From the NCBI RefSeq assembly GCF_000002865.3, contig NW_001865064.1, positions 535,604-564,465 on the forward strand: a DNA stretch of 28,862 nucleotides, given 5' to 3'. This document shows, piece by piece, positions 1-12,305 of this stretch. The notes under the pieces were generated by a model. That model saw only the letters and a program-made list of their open reading frames with translations, ran no database searches and was not told where the DNA came from. The first letter of the stretch is position 1. Each line of letters starts with the position of its first letter. The translations under genes were made by a program, and so were the position numbers. The stretch comes from Monosiga brevicollis MX1. Lineage: Eukaryota; Opisthokonta; Choanoflagellata; Craspedida; Salpingoecidae.

Positions 1-2
1 CA

Positions 3-188
3 CTTGATAGCCAGAATGATGTCACGGCCGAGCAAGAAAAGAGAGCACGAAGAGAGAAACAGCGGATTCGAGACGGTGGAGGCACAGGCTGGGGCGGGGT
101 GACCTTTGTGTTGCCGGGCAAAGGGTGGTGTTGCCCTGACGGGTTGCAAAGTTTGCTTGGTTTGGTCAAGAAGGAAAACGACGGGTAG
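3..188 (+). other. Possible 3' end of an upstream gene (very weak)
   Basis: One frame is open from the left edge to a TAG at 186-188. Its first 25 or so residues are highly charged (AEQEKRARREKQRIRDGG), as in a coiled-coil or basic tail, and then turn Gly/Trp-rich and less protein-like. It could be the last exon of a gene entering from the left, or chance. No domain is recognisable and the start lies outside the window. Confidence 0.2.
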
Positions 189-630
189 CGGGGCAGCAGC
201 AAAAGAGCTCCTTTGGGGTGAATGCTTGAGAAGCTGTGCCAATGGGGCCCGCAGATCTCGCTCGGGGAACGATCCTGGGCTCGCACTTGGAACGCATGCA
301 GCAGAATGGCCTGTGGAGTGCCAAGTTTCTTGCTTGTATTTTCTTCCCAAGGAGGGTGAAGAAAGCTTCTTTTGTGATGCGCACTTGATGTGGTGGTCAG
401 GGGTGGGTCAGGGTGGGGCAGGAGGGTGGCTAAGTAGGAAGGGGGAGATCCGACGGAAACAGACGTTAGGGGATCTGTTTCGTCCGCTCTGTGCCACATC
501 AGTCAGGTCCAGCACTGGGTCAAGCAGGGTGTAAGCGCCGACGAGTTGAGTTGGGCGCGATAGTAGACGAGACGGTTACGCCGAGCCATTTTCCTTGTGG
601 CAGCATCGATCATCCTGACGAAGAAGCATC

Positions 631-632
<2 letters not shown>

Positions 633-696
<64 letters not shown>
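633..696. repeat. (GT)n microsatellite, about 32 units
   Basis: An uninterrupted GT dinucleotide run of about 64 nt. A shorter interrupted GT run follows at about 805-834. Alternating purine-pyrimidine tracts of this length can adopt Z-DNA and are usually length-polymorphic. Confidence 0.97.
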
Positions 697-697
<1 letters not shown>

Positions 698-1922
698 AGG
701 CGCCGGTTGGTGCTTGCAGGCACGCATTTTACTAGTCGGCGAATGCAGTGAGATGTGAGATTGAACGCTACCTCAGGAAACGTCTGACATTCCAGCTGTG
801 TGTTCTGTGTGTGTGTGTGTGAGTGTGTGTGTGTTGTGGCTTTGCCTTTTGTATTGATTTGTGGGGGAAAAGTTGGTGTACAGTGATACACGGATGTGCC
901 CGCCCTCGTAAGCAAGGAGATGTACAATAGCCCGACGATGTGCTACAATAAGCATTCAATACAACAGTAATGTTTTAGCGTTTATGATTTGAAATGCTGC
1001 ATTATCTCCACCGAGCGATGATGTTAATGTTACACCCCTTTCCGCTCGAGCTTTCGAGAGAGAGCAGAGAGCGAGAGAGACGGGGAAAGAAAGCCAGAGA
1101 GTGACGGACAGAGTCAGAGTGTTTGTATGGGAAAAGTGTAGAAAAATCAGAGAATGTTTTGATTAAGACTCTGAAGTCAGAGATGCGAAGCGCGAGAGAG
1201 ACAAAGGTGACCAGAGTCGGAGACAGCAATGGCATCGCGAGTCGGTGTGATTTGTTCTCGATGCGCTGCCAAAGCTGTGTGAGCATGCAAGCTGCTGCGT
1301 ATCTACGGGATCGCGATCGAGTCCAAGTCGATGCCCTGAGCCGCTGCACACCAGCCTTACAGCCAGCTTCAAACGAAAACTTCCAAAACTACCCAAGGCA
1401 CAACTACAACCTGAAGGCTTTCTACGATACGTAGAATAATACAGAATAATGTATTACCAGATAAAATAAATATTTCTGCATAAACTCCACTTTCTTCTGC
1501 AATAAGTTGATCATTCACGGTCCAACAGGTTGTATATGTTGATATTAGAGGATTAAAACTGTATTTTAGAGAGGTATCAACTCGCCCGCTCACGCACTCA
1601 TTAAAAAGAAGAAAAAAATCAAAAACGGCAGCGCGACCTCTCTCCCTCTCTGCCTCTGCCTCTGCCGCCGCCGCTGCCGCTGCTGCCAATGCCTCTTCCG
1701 CACATGGGTATTGCATCGGTGAGGGGGCATCTTGGTGCGTTCTGAGCCGTGGTCTTGCCGCGAGACAGACGAATTTTTTGGAAACCGCTCGTGCATCAGC
1801 GGCAAGAACATGATGCCGACAATGGCAGCGGCAAATGGCAGCGGCAAATGGCGGCAGTAAATGGCGGAGAGCCTTCCAGGCGGAAGGGGTTGGAGTAGAT
1901 CTGTGTCGCGAATGCTATCCGT

Positions 1923-1994
1923 TCTCTCTCTCTCTGTCTCTCTCTCTCTCTGTCTCTGTCTCTCTGTCTCTCTCTCTCTCCCTCTCTCTCTCTC
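1923..1994. repeat. (TC)n microsatellite with TGTC interruptions
   Basis: A polypyrimidine tract on the plus strand made of TC units interrupted by several TGTC variants. It lies about 480 nt upstream of the PTEN start codon. Confidence 0.95.
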
Positions 1995-2131
1995 ATGCAG
2001 ATCATGTGTCGTGCTCACGTCTTGCTTGATTCGGTTGCTCGGTAGGGGACTTGAGGTGTGGTTTTGCCTGCGCTTTGTCATCTTGGCGGTGGTGCACCTG
2101 TCGGCAGTCCGAGCTGAACCGTGTCCGACAG

Positions 2132-2242
2132 GTAAGACCTCCCCTTGCCTGCCCGTCAATGTCTGATTCGGCATGGTGGCGGTGGTGTTGTCCTGCCTCG
2201 GTTGTTGAACATGCTCCCCTTTCATTCCCTTCTTCTGTTCAG
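2132..2242 (+). other. Candidate 5'UTR intron of the PTEN gene
   Basis: A near-consensus donor (CAG then GTAAGA) at 2132 pairs with a pyrimidine-rich acceptor (TTCTGTTCAG) ending at 2242, giving a 111-nt intron. It lies 233 nt upstream of the PTEN start. The coding frame is closed by an in-frame TGA at 2455-2457, so this would be an untranslated-leader intron. This is inferred from splice signals only. Confidence 0.5.
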
Positions 2243-2475
2243 CTCTAGGCACGTTGGACTCTTTCCAACCCCGAGAACGCGAACCCTTTGGCATCGGGCT
2301 GATCGCCGGTGTCCGCCTTGATCCCTTGGACTAGCCCACGACACAAATCACACGGCGGCCTCCGGTTTCCATCATTGTCCGGCCTTGACGGTCCTGCGGA
2401 CGTCCTTTCCCGCGCTCACATCCCGCTCCACCTGGGGCTCCCCCCTTTGCGCCTTGATCCTCTCTGAACGGCACG

Positions 2476-4148
<1,673 letters not shown>

Positions 4149-5147
4149 CTACCATGTCCTAACCCTCTCCTGTCCCTCACGCCCCCCACCCTACTTTACC
4201 ACATTCCGATTTTATAGACTGCAGTCCTATTGACTTGTTTCGTGGTTTCTGTTTTTCTCTTTACTTTTTTTTTTCTGTTTATGTGTTGTCGTTGGTCTTG
4301 TGTGAATCCTTAATCCGCCTGGCTTTTTTACCCTCGCCTCTGTTCTGAACGGTTAGGCCAGCCCACAGCCCCTTGTCGCCTTGCGTGGATCCAATGCTGC
4401 CCGTGTGCATCCCCCTGTTGTTCCCTGGTTTGTGTTGGTGATTTCGATCAGAGGCCTTGGGCCGAAGGCACTGGACTCGAGTCTTTGTGTCTGCCGGCCC
4501 TTGTAGTGGCGAGTGTGGCGTTTTGGTCGCACTTCAGATTGCCGCGTGTTTAACACGGCCCGTATGCAATCAGTGCCAAGTGCTTTATCAATGTCTTTAT
4601 GCTATCAAGTGGTGCAGCGCCGCCACTCTTGTCTCCAAATTCATTCGTCATTGGTTTTTTTTTTTTTTTTTCAAAACAGGTCACAGAACAAAACATTGTT
4701 GACCAGGTTGGTGGGGTGCTCTCATATTGACACACTGTTTTCTCGTCTTTGCAATTGTAACACAGTCAAGTAGCAGCAGGCTGGCTGGCAGCCAAGGCGC
4801 AGAAGTCAAAAGCCAGGTCAGGTCATAATAAATGGGTTCCACCAGGCAAACATCGTCGGCCAAGGAAAAAATTGGAAAGGAAAAAAAAAAAAAACTCAAA
4901 AAGTCGGCCACAAGAAACGTTCAAAATAACAAATTCAGATAAGAGAACGGGCAAAGCTGGCCCTAATACATTGTTGCGGTCAAACGCAACCAAACTATCG
5001 GGTGCGGCGAAACAAGCTGCTCGGCAGCCAAGGGACAGACGATGAAGCCAGGCCAGGTCACTACCAGGCATGGATTGTTGAGTCCCGTCGTCGCCCTGGT
5101 CACGCGGTGCAATTGGAATATGGCTGTGAGATGGGATAGCGCACAGG
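4149..5147. other. Convergent 3' region between PTEN and the DEP-ankyrin gene
   Basis: No gene is supported here. The stretch should contain the 3'UTRs of two converging genes. It holds T-rich patches (about 4255-4275), a 17-nt poly-T (about 4655-4671), an A tract (about 4879-4893) and one AATAAA on the plus strand at 4827-4832, which would be a distant polyadenylation signal for PTEN. Closer variant signals may be the real ones. Confidence 0.5.
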
Positions 5148-7534
5148 CTACGGCCAGAGCAAACGAGATACAATGGCCGTGCTGAGAGATGACGCACCAT
5201 TGGTCAGTGGGGCGGGGCTTGCACGAATGGTTTGATTGAGGACAACACCCGCGGCGTTGGGGGCTGATCGTGTGTTGACGGTGGCGCCAGCACGATTGCC
5301 TCCTACGGCTCCAGTGGCTTCAAGGGACATGCGCTGCAGCACCTGCACGCATTGGCTATAGCCTGTCCCAAGCGCGACCCCAAGCAAACAAGCAAATGAT
5401 TGGTCATGAGATGCATGGTCAAGAGAAGGAACTTGCTCGCAGGAAAATGGATATTCAGACATCAAGGCCTGCCTACCTCGCGCAGTGGCGTAATGTAGCG
5501 GCGTCATGCCATTGGAGTCACGAAACGAGGGCTTGGCGCCACGTTGCGCAAGGGCTTTGCAAATGTCCGGACGATTGCACACGGCAGCCCTATCCAAAGA
5601 GCATCGGATGAGACACGCGGCGAGTGCCTACAGATCGCGGGGTTGAGAACAAGGGGACTGACCAGTGAAGCGGAGTGGTCATGCGTGAATCAGTGCAGTT
5701 GACGTCGAGTTGCGGTCGGCTCAACAACGTCACAACAATGTCAAGCGGGCTGGTTGCGGAGATGGCCAGGTGCAGAGGCGCTCGCCCACGGTCGTCGCGC
5801 GCATTGACATGGCTATCGTCATTCTCCAACAACATCTGCGCCAGCCACGGCTGAGCATGAGGCAAGCCGAACCGAAACTCTTCTATCACAACACAATAAT
5901 GCGAGTTTATGGATGGCTACGTGCTAGGTTGGACATACCCGAAGACATCGCGGAGTGTCGCTGGATACGGCATAGTGAAACGCCGTGCGCCCCTCGGCAT
6001 CGGCAACCGTCGAGTCAGCTCCAGCACGCAGCAATCGTGCCAGGTGCTCAACATGACGGCACATAATGCTCCAGTGCAGAGGCGTCACCAGTTCCGTATC
6101 GCGGTGGTTGATTAGCTCCAGCGGCGCCACCTGTTCAAGAGGGAGTGGGTCGCGAGCGTGAACAAGAGCAAGCAGGACCCAAGCACCACACGTGAAAAGA
6201 TGCATAGAAACAAAACGAGAACAACAAAAAAAAAGGGGGGGGGGATTGAAAACAAAAAGTCACAAAACCAGGTCAGAAAGCCGGAAAGTTTGACGCACAC
6301 GCAGTAGAATATCGAGGCTGCGCGTAGAGGGATGCTTGCAGGCCCAGTGAATGGCCGAACGACCTTCAGGGTCCATAAAGCCGAGCAATTCCCGGTTGGC
6401 GCGCAATAATGCTCGGATCACTTCGGCATGGCCATAGTAGGCCGCCCAGAGAAGCGCTGTGCGCCCGTTGTTGTCGCGCGCCGATGCATCTGCATTGCTC
6501 TTTAAGAGCAGTTCGACGGAGCGCACGCGGTTGGCAATGGCGGCATACATGAGCGGCGTGCGTCCAAGCGCATCACAGCTGTTGACGTCGAGTGTTTGCA
6601 GCAAGGCCTTGATAGCCACACGGTCTCCCTGGCCGGCCGCCGAGTGCAGCATTGTGGCACCGTGCTGCTGCCATTCCTCGTACTGCTGCTGAGCGTCTGC
6701 CGAAGCGGGTTCTTCTTCGGCCGTGGTACCATTCATGGTGAAGGAGCGATCCAGCGCATCGCTGCTGCGTGCTTCACCAAGACGGCCACCGAGCAGTTCC
6801 CGTCGTGCACCACTGGCCCCGGTGGAAGCAGATCGCGCACGCCGCGACACGCGACTGGCGCCTGTGCCGGGCGAAAGCAAGTCGCCACCTGAATTCTGAC
6901 CCGTGCCTGAAGCGCGGGCCTCAGTTTGACTCGGACGCCCGGCTCCACGGATGTGAGTCGCGGCCCGCAGTGTAGACCCAAGACGGGCCAGGCGTGCTCG
7001 AAGCCCCGTGCCCTGGCTGACGCCAAGGTTACTACCGGCACTCTCCAAACCACTGCCCGTATCGCTCTCATCATGACCATTGGTATCCTGAGTGCGGTGT
7101 GGCACGGCCGAGTCTGACTCGGAGAGGGTAGAGCTGCTGCGGGGAGCGGGGCTAGCTGTGCCGGCAACCTGCGAGGCTGAGACGGCATGACGCACGCGGC
7201 GCTGGGTGCTATACTGCGTGAAGCGGTAAAACACATGTGGCGAGGAAACAAAAGGCTCGTCACTCTTTTGTGGGTCCAGCGGCTCAAATAACCCAAGGTC
7301 GAGTAGTTGCTGGCCCGTCTGTTGGGCGGCCGTCACGTCGTTCACCCCTTCCATGTTTTGCATGACCCACTGGGTGATGGCTTGGCCAGGAAAGACGTTG
7401 CGGTGCAGCTTGAGTTGAAACTGGCAATCCTGCGTTGGCACGCCAGTTGTGGGGTGGCGCAGAGCACGAATGTACATGTTGAGCAGCTGCTGTTGACGTT
7501 GCTGCTCCTGTCGCTGCTGCTGCGTCTCCTCCAC
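5148..7534 (-). CDS. DEP domain plus ankyrin-repeat protein (possibly the C-terminal half of a kinesin fusion)
   Basis: Five exons on the minus strand: 7534-6269, 6130-5939, 5850-5663, 5589-5477 and 5362-5148 (TAG). They encode 657 aa. A Gln-rich start (EETQQQRQEQQRQQQLL) leads into a DEP domain at about residues 15-105 (GVPTQDCQFQLKLHRNVFPG, then a C-terminal VFYRFT). A Ser/Arg/Gly-rich linker follows. At least seven ankyrin repeats come next, several with TPLH-type turns (GRTPLMYAA, GRTALLWAA, GRSAIHWAC, VTPLHWS, GRAPLHLA, TTPLHWA, MTPLHYA). DEP domains commonly bind acidic phospholipids or GPCR/G-protein modules; ankyrin repeats bind partner proteins. The first exon begins right after a TTAG acceptor and has an in-frame TAG just upstream. 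It therefore needs either an upstream exon or a start at the internal ATG at 7477 (638 aa). Exon phases 0, 0, 2, 1 all close. Partner and pathway are unknown. Confidence 0.85.
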
Positions 7535-7638
7535 CTAAGTTCGGGGCGCAGCGCCAAAGGTGCGAAGGAAGCACGCGATCATCAAAACTAGGAACAATTT
7601 TTTTCTGTCACACAAGGTCACAGTCAGAATGCCACTAC
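7535..7638 (-). other. Short gap or in-frame intron between kinesin and DEP-ankyrin exons
   Basis: Read on the minus strand, the gap starts GTAGTG after an ATG codon and ends in CTTAG directly before the DEP exon. Both flanks are in phase 0, so removing these 104 nt joins the kinesin tail to the DEP-ankyrin frame. A second in-phase donor (GAG then GTTGGT, at 7650) would also work. Without splicing, the kinesin stops at TGA 7626-7624. Confidence 0.5.
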
Positions 7639-10600
7639 CATGCTACCAACCTCTGAGGTTTCTGTCTCGGTTTCCTCCTGATCCTGGGCTCCGTCACTTT
7701 CATTGTTATCATGGCGATTCTTGCAAACTTTTGAACGTGTTTTGGAATCAACGTCTTGGACGGTGACCTTGGTCCGACCCGGCGAAGGGGTGGGCGTTTG
7801 AAGAGTGTCCATGGGGCTGAGCTCAGCGCGTTCTGATTCCGACTCGGACGAAGAGAGCTCAGCGGAAGCGCGGCCCGTTGTCTTGAGGGGCCGGCCGGAA
7901 TGAGTACGTACAAAGCCACGGCCAGACTGCTGGGGAAGGAGATAGCTCGCTCGCGATCCAGCGGCTTCGCGAGTGGGTGTGGCCCGGTCATCAGCGTCGA
8001 CATCAGTCACCTCAGCTGTCGGAGGAAGTGTTGAGCGCAAAGGAGATTGGGGTGGAGGCAAGAACCGTGGTGGGCCTGCCCCTGGATGAACAGAGTAGCA
8101 ACGTTGATGAGCCATGGGCAGACACAGGCGGGCAAAAGATGACATGGGTCCAGGCATTCAGAGAGGCGAGAAGGAAAAGGCAACCGAAGGTAAAGGGCAA
8201 TGCGGCGTACGTTTAGGACCGCTGCTGGCACTGCTGCCGCGAGAGGTGGCATCCGAGGCCATGGAAGAGTGCGTTGAGTCTAAACAAAAGTAAACAAAGA
8301 AATGAGAAGAGGCCACCAAGGCGGGGGGGGTGGTTGCGTTGAATAGTTCTGTAACACACCCGTGCTGAGAGTCATGTGGCGCATGTCCTCATCCATACTG
8401 GAGGCGGTGGGTTCGGACGACAGCAAAGGAGCCGCGGCCAGCTCTGGGTTGGTAAGTGATAGTTCTGTGGCTTGGCGCACAAAGTCAGCGCGTTGGCGTT
8501 GGAATTCAAGCCGCTCCATTCGGAGTTGCTCACGCTCCGCTTCGAGCAGGGCCAGTTTGGCGTCGTACTCGTTGGCCAACTTGGCCTCCATGGCCTTGAC
8601 GGCAGCATGAAACTCGGGGGACTCTTCAATCTCAGCACCACCTAGAATCAAACGAGGGCGTTGAAATGGGTACGCGATCAGCAGGACAAAGTGCATGTTG
8701 CAGACTTGTTCCCACAAGGCTGTTGAGAACCAAATCGAGAAGGAAGCACAAGGACAAACCAGTGAGGAGCTGGCGTTCCATGGAGTGTATCTTGGCCCGA
8801 AGGCGCTTGGATTCCTCTTGGGCTGTGGCAACTGCTGCGGTGCGGGCTTCAAGCTCGTTGGCCATGGCTTCTTTCTCGGTGGTGAGGCGTAGCTTTTGTT
8901 CCTTAAGCTGGGTCACGGCCACACCGCCTAGGCATGGGGAAGGACCGATGAGTGAGTGATAATCATATTCTTCCGTAGAACCTGGAGGGCAAAGGGCAGA
9001 GGGTGTGCGGCGTACGAGAGGAATCGGCCAGGGCTTTGCGAAGCCGCTTAATTTCACTTTCGTAAGCCGAAAGGAGGGCGCTGTTGTTGAGGTCTTGATT
9101 CACATATGCATAGTTCTTGACCTGCTTGGCGCGCTTGGCAAACTTGAGACTGTAGGCGCGGGCGGGACATGAAACGGTGAGGGCACTGTTGCAAGGAACG
9201 CACAGGTGTGTCCTCGGGACCGTACCTGTTGAGGGTTTCCGGGTAGCTGTTGGCCACGGCGGTGACGGCGGTGATCAGGGTTGTTTTGCAGTTGCCGCCC
9301 AGGCTCCCCTGCAGAAGGCGCGTGAGCTTGGAGTCACGGTAGGGGATGTGGTGGTTGCCTGGCGAAGTCAGAGCCAAGATAACCTAAACCAACGGAGAGA
9401 ATAAAAAAAAGCGGGGGGGGGGGGGCGGGGGGGTGGTTGTTGTGCGCGTGAGGCTGAGGCAATGAGGTGAACGATTTTGAAACTGAGTAGATGGGTGCTT
9501 GAGGGGCTGAGCTGACCTTGCCAAAGGCGGTGAGTGAGGTGTTGATGTTTTTCATCTCATCAAGCTGCTTGCCGCCTTGGATGCCGGTTTTAGAAATGCG
9601 TTCTGAACCAGCCAGGTCAACAAGGTTCAATTTGCCGATGGTGACGCTCTTGCCCTCGTCTAGAATGTGTTTGACCCATACGAATGCATCATCGTATGTA
9701 TGTGAGAGGCATCGCACCTGATGATGATCGCGCCGGTGGGTGGGCAGGCAGCAGGCGGGCAGGCAGCAGGTGGGCAAGCGGAGCGAGAGAGATAAAAAAA
9801 AAAAAAAAAAAACTCACCGTCTTCAGTACCAGCCTGTGATTTCTCGACAATGACGGTGAAGAGTGCATGGGAACGGCTGGACTGCTGGTTCATTTGGGTG
9901 GCACTGGTGGACCGCATCTTGGTGCCGAGTTGTAAAAGGTCGCAAATTTCGGACGGAGACTTGACAATGTGTTCAGACAGGCCAGAGACGTAGACGTCGG
10001 TGTTGGGGTCGGAGCGGATGCGCAACTGTTTGGCGTCAGTGTTGTGTAAAGCGTCGGGATTGAGAAGATCGCTAATTTTTTCGTTGTAAATCTGAAGGAA
10101 GGAGACGCGGACCAGGTAGGTCACGTTTGGTGTCTGGTCGCCTTCAATATGCTGGAAAATCTCACTGGCAGCGCGAGGGATGATGCCTCGGTCCTCGGCC
10201 TCCTGTGATGGCGGGATTTGGCCGTGCGGTTAGGGTTGGGGTTGAAGGGTGGGGTTAAAGCTGAAGAATGGGCAACAGTCGGGGGGGGGGCGGGGACGAA
10301 AGATAGGCTGCACGGTGCAAAACTTGCTTCGGTGCCTTGAATGGTGTGGGTTTTTCCGGTGCCCGTTTGTCCGTAGGCAATGATGGAGCCGTTGTAGCCT
10401 GCCAAAAGTGAAGAGTTGTTGTGCGTCAAGACAAGGGAGGGTGGGGCATTGACGTTGGCAAGGGAAATGGGCGCGGGCGCAGGAGCAGCACGCTGGTGCT
10501 GGGCGGTTAAGAGCAAGCGGGGTCGACCTTCAAGACTGGAAAGGACAACGGGGCGCACGGCCGAGTCGTAGACATCCGACTGGCTGGCATTGGGCTCGTA

Positions 10601-11350
10601 GATGCGATCAAAGACAAATTGGTGCTCTTTTTCGCGCCCAAAGGCCGCGGGTCGGTCAATCTTGCACATCTGGTGTCGTGAGAAAAGGGAGCCGCCGGTC
10701 AGAAGCCGAATTTAAGGAGAATGTGTTTGGCAGGGCGGAGGGGTGGGGAAGATGCAGACCTGAAGGTCATGGACTTTGAGACAGGGTTTTTGCAGCTGTT
10801 CGCGCATGATCATGGGCCGGACACGAACAACAACCTGGCAAGCGGATCAGAGGGACGGACGAGGGGTTGATGGAAGCCAGCGTGAGCCCACGGGGATGGA
10901 AGTTGCGATAAAGGGGGATGAGGATTGAAGAAAGGAGACCTTGAAGTTTTTCGTCTTGTTACTCTCGTCATTGTCAACGGCATCAAAGAGGGATTCGGCC
11001 AGGTTGGTGCCGCGGGCTATGTGATGAGCAGAGACGTGAGCGGGTAGACGGGGGCGAGGGTTGCGGGCCGCTGGGTTGATTGGGCCTGGGCGTACTTTGA
11101 AGGTGTGGGGCAGCAAAGGCGGTCGGGGTGAGGGGTCCCGGAGTATCAGGTTCGGGTGCTGGTTCGGCGTAGTTGTTCAAAGCTGCAGAGCAGAAACAAG
11201 GGCAGGCACATTTGTTGAGCTGCTTGGGGGCGCTTTGAAGAGTCTGAGGGGGGGTTATTTCAAGGTGGTGACGGAGGTGCGGGGCAGACCTATGGGTTCC
11301 GAGGCCACGCCATCAGCTGCGGGAGCCGCAGGTGGCTCCTCTTGGGCCAT
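7624..11350 (-). CDS. Kinesin-like motor protein with N-terminal extension and coiled-coil tail
   Basis: Fourteen exons on the minus strand: 11350-11290, 11182-11096, 11016-10940, 10834-10760, 10669-10528, 10398-10328, 10202-9818, 9659-9517, 9383-9226, 9149-9016, 8981-8760, 8641-8360, 8279-8211, 8081-7624. They give 787 aa if translation stops at 7624. After a Pro/Ala-rich extension of about 75 aa, the motor starts at VVVRVRPM. It has the ATP P-loop GQTGTGKT (about 157-164), switch I NQQSSRSH, switch [10 protein letters not shown] (about 312-319) and the [19 protein letters not shown] microtubule-binding region. The neck reads [20 protein letters not shown]. Two coiled coils follow (about 460-600), each beginning with a Gly-Gly motif ([12 protein letters not shown] and [11 protein letters not shown]). 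The tail is Ser/Pro/Glu-rich. The neck and GG-coil arrangement resembles an orphan kinesin group of protists rather than a standard animal subfamily; that is from memory and not certain. Confidence 0.92.
10203..10327 (-). other. GC-AG intron in the kinesin motor domain
   Basis: After the P-loop exon (ending GGC ACC GAA) the intron begins GCAAGT and ends CATCACAG before GAGGCCGAGGAC. Only this GC donor restores the conserved run into DRGIIPRAA in phase 0. Nearby GT dinucleotides break the frame or add unrelated residues. GCAAGT is the typical donor of the rare GC-AG class. Confidence 0.75.
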
Positions 11351-11668
11351 GGCGACGATTGGATCTGAATGCGTGTGTGCTCGTGTTTGCTCGGGTGGGA
11401 AGCAATGAGAGAAGGTCACAAAGACGGAAGACGGAGAAGGAGGACGAGGGGAAAGAGAAGGAAGGAGAGGAATGGCCAGAGGCGGCGTTCAAGGGAGAAT
11501 GTGGTGATGCAGTGGAGATTAGCGCCGAGGCGCACGGCTGAACATGGTGAACGTGGTGTTGTTGGTCGTGGCGAGGTAGGGCGCGTCCTTGTCGGATATA
11601 TCAAAGGACACTGGTGGCGCGTCGATCTCAAGACAGAGCCACCCGCTCGCGGCCCAAGGCCCAAGCGA

Positions 11669-11777
11669 GACGCGACGAGACGAGACGAGACGGGAGCGAT
11701 GCAACGAGCGCAAAGCAGCCCAGGAAAGCTCCCCCTCGAGCAGGTCGAGCAGGTCGAGCAGGTCGAGCAGGTCGAGT
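11669..11777. repeat. Short tandem repeats: GACGA 5-mer and GTCGAGCAG 9-mer
   Basis: The GACGA pentamer repeats about four times near 11669-11692. From about 11738 a 9-nt unit GTCGAGCAG repeats about four times, ending at GTCGAG near 11776. Both lie about 350 nt upstream of the kinesin start. Confidence 0.85.
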
Positions 11778-12000
11778 TAGGACTTTGATTGGTCGTAGCC
11801 TTTCCATCCAATGTCCAATGCCTGCCAACCACAACAGGCAGCCTGGCAAACGAATGCAGACACACGTCAAGTGCTGCTCCAAGGCGAATGCACACCACCG
11901 TGCCTCCCCCCACGCACGTCCGTACACCTTAAAGCTACACTGGAAACCCGCGCCACGGCACTACTGCCCCTCTGGTCCCGGCGTCCCTCTCTGCGTGCGC

Positions 12001-12002
<2 letters not shown>

Positions 12003-12053
<51 letters not shown>
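12003..12053. repeat. (GT)n microsatellite, about 25 units
   Basis: A pure GT run of about 51 nt, 650 nt upstream of the kinesin start codon. Confidence 0.96.
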
Positions 12054-12055
<2 letters not shown>

Positions 12056-12094
12056 GACGCAACGAGAACAACAACGAGAGGGTCTGTCTCTGAA

Positions 12095-12305
12095 CTCTCT
12101 CTCTCGAAATCTCTGTGTTTGTGTGTCTCTCTGTCTCTGTCTCTGTCTCCGTCTCTGTCTCTTCAAAGTCTCTCTCTGTCTCTCAAAATCTCTCAAAATT
12201 TCTCTTTTCGTCTCTCTCTCTCGTAAAATCTCTCTGTCTCTCTAATCTCTCTCTCTCTCTCTAAAAAGTCTCTAAAAAACCCTCTCTCTCTTTCTCTCTC
12301 TCTCG
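12095..12305. repeat. Degenerate TCTC tract with AAAA/TAAAA spacers
   Basis: Runs of TCTC are broken by GTCTC and by CAAAATCTC, GTAAAATCTC and CTAAAAAGTCTC spacers. A sparser version with TCTCTAAAA units recurs at about 24710-24900. Confidence 0.8.

Larger units (their letters stand above)
189..2100. other. Intergenic stretch upstream of PTEN
   Basis: I see no supportable gene here. The stretch holds a pure GT microsatellite (633-696), a shorter interrupted one (about 805-834), a purine-rich GA tract (about 1045-1110), an A/T-rich patch (about 1435-1570), a CTG/CCG-rich patch (about 1645-1690) and a TC microsatellite (1923-1994). The open frames across it are short or read through these repeats. 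Confidence 0.6.

Noticed and set aside
106-534. 142-aa plus-strand frame
   Set aside because: Low-complexity composition, no domain, no supporting splice sites. It looks like chance in GC-rich DNA.
1590-2294. 234-aa minus-strand frame rich in Arg-Glu-Arg
   Set aside because: It reads through the TC microsatellite and overlaps the likely PTEN leader; no domain or codon signal.
6733-7296. 187-aa minus-strand frame in a second frame of the DEP exon
   Set aside because: It overlaps the DEP and linker region, which is read in another frame with a clear DEP domain.
11614-12245. Overlapping 144-159-aa plus-strand frames
   Set aside because: They run through the GACGA, GTCGAGCAG and GT repeats and owe their length to them.
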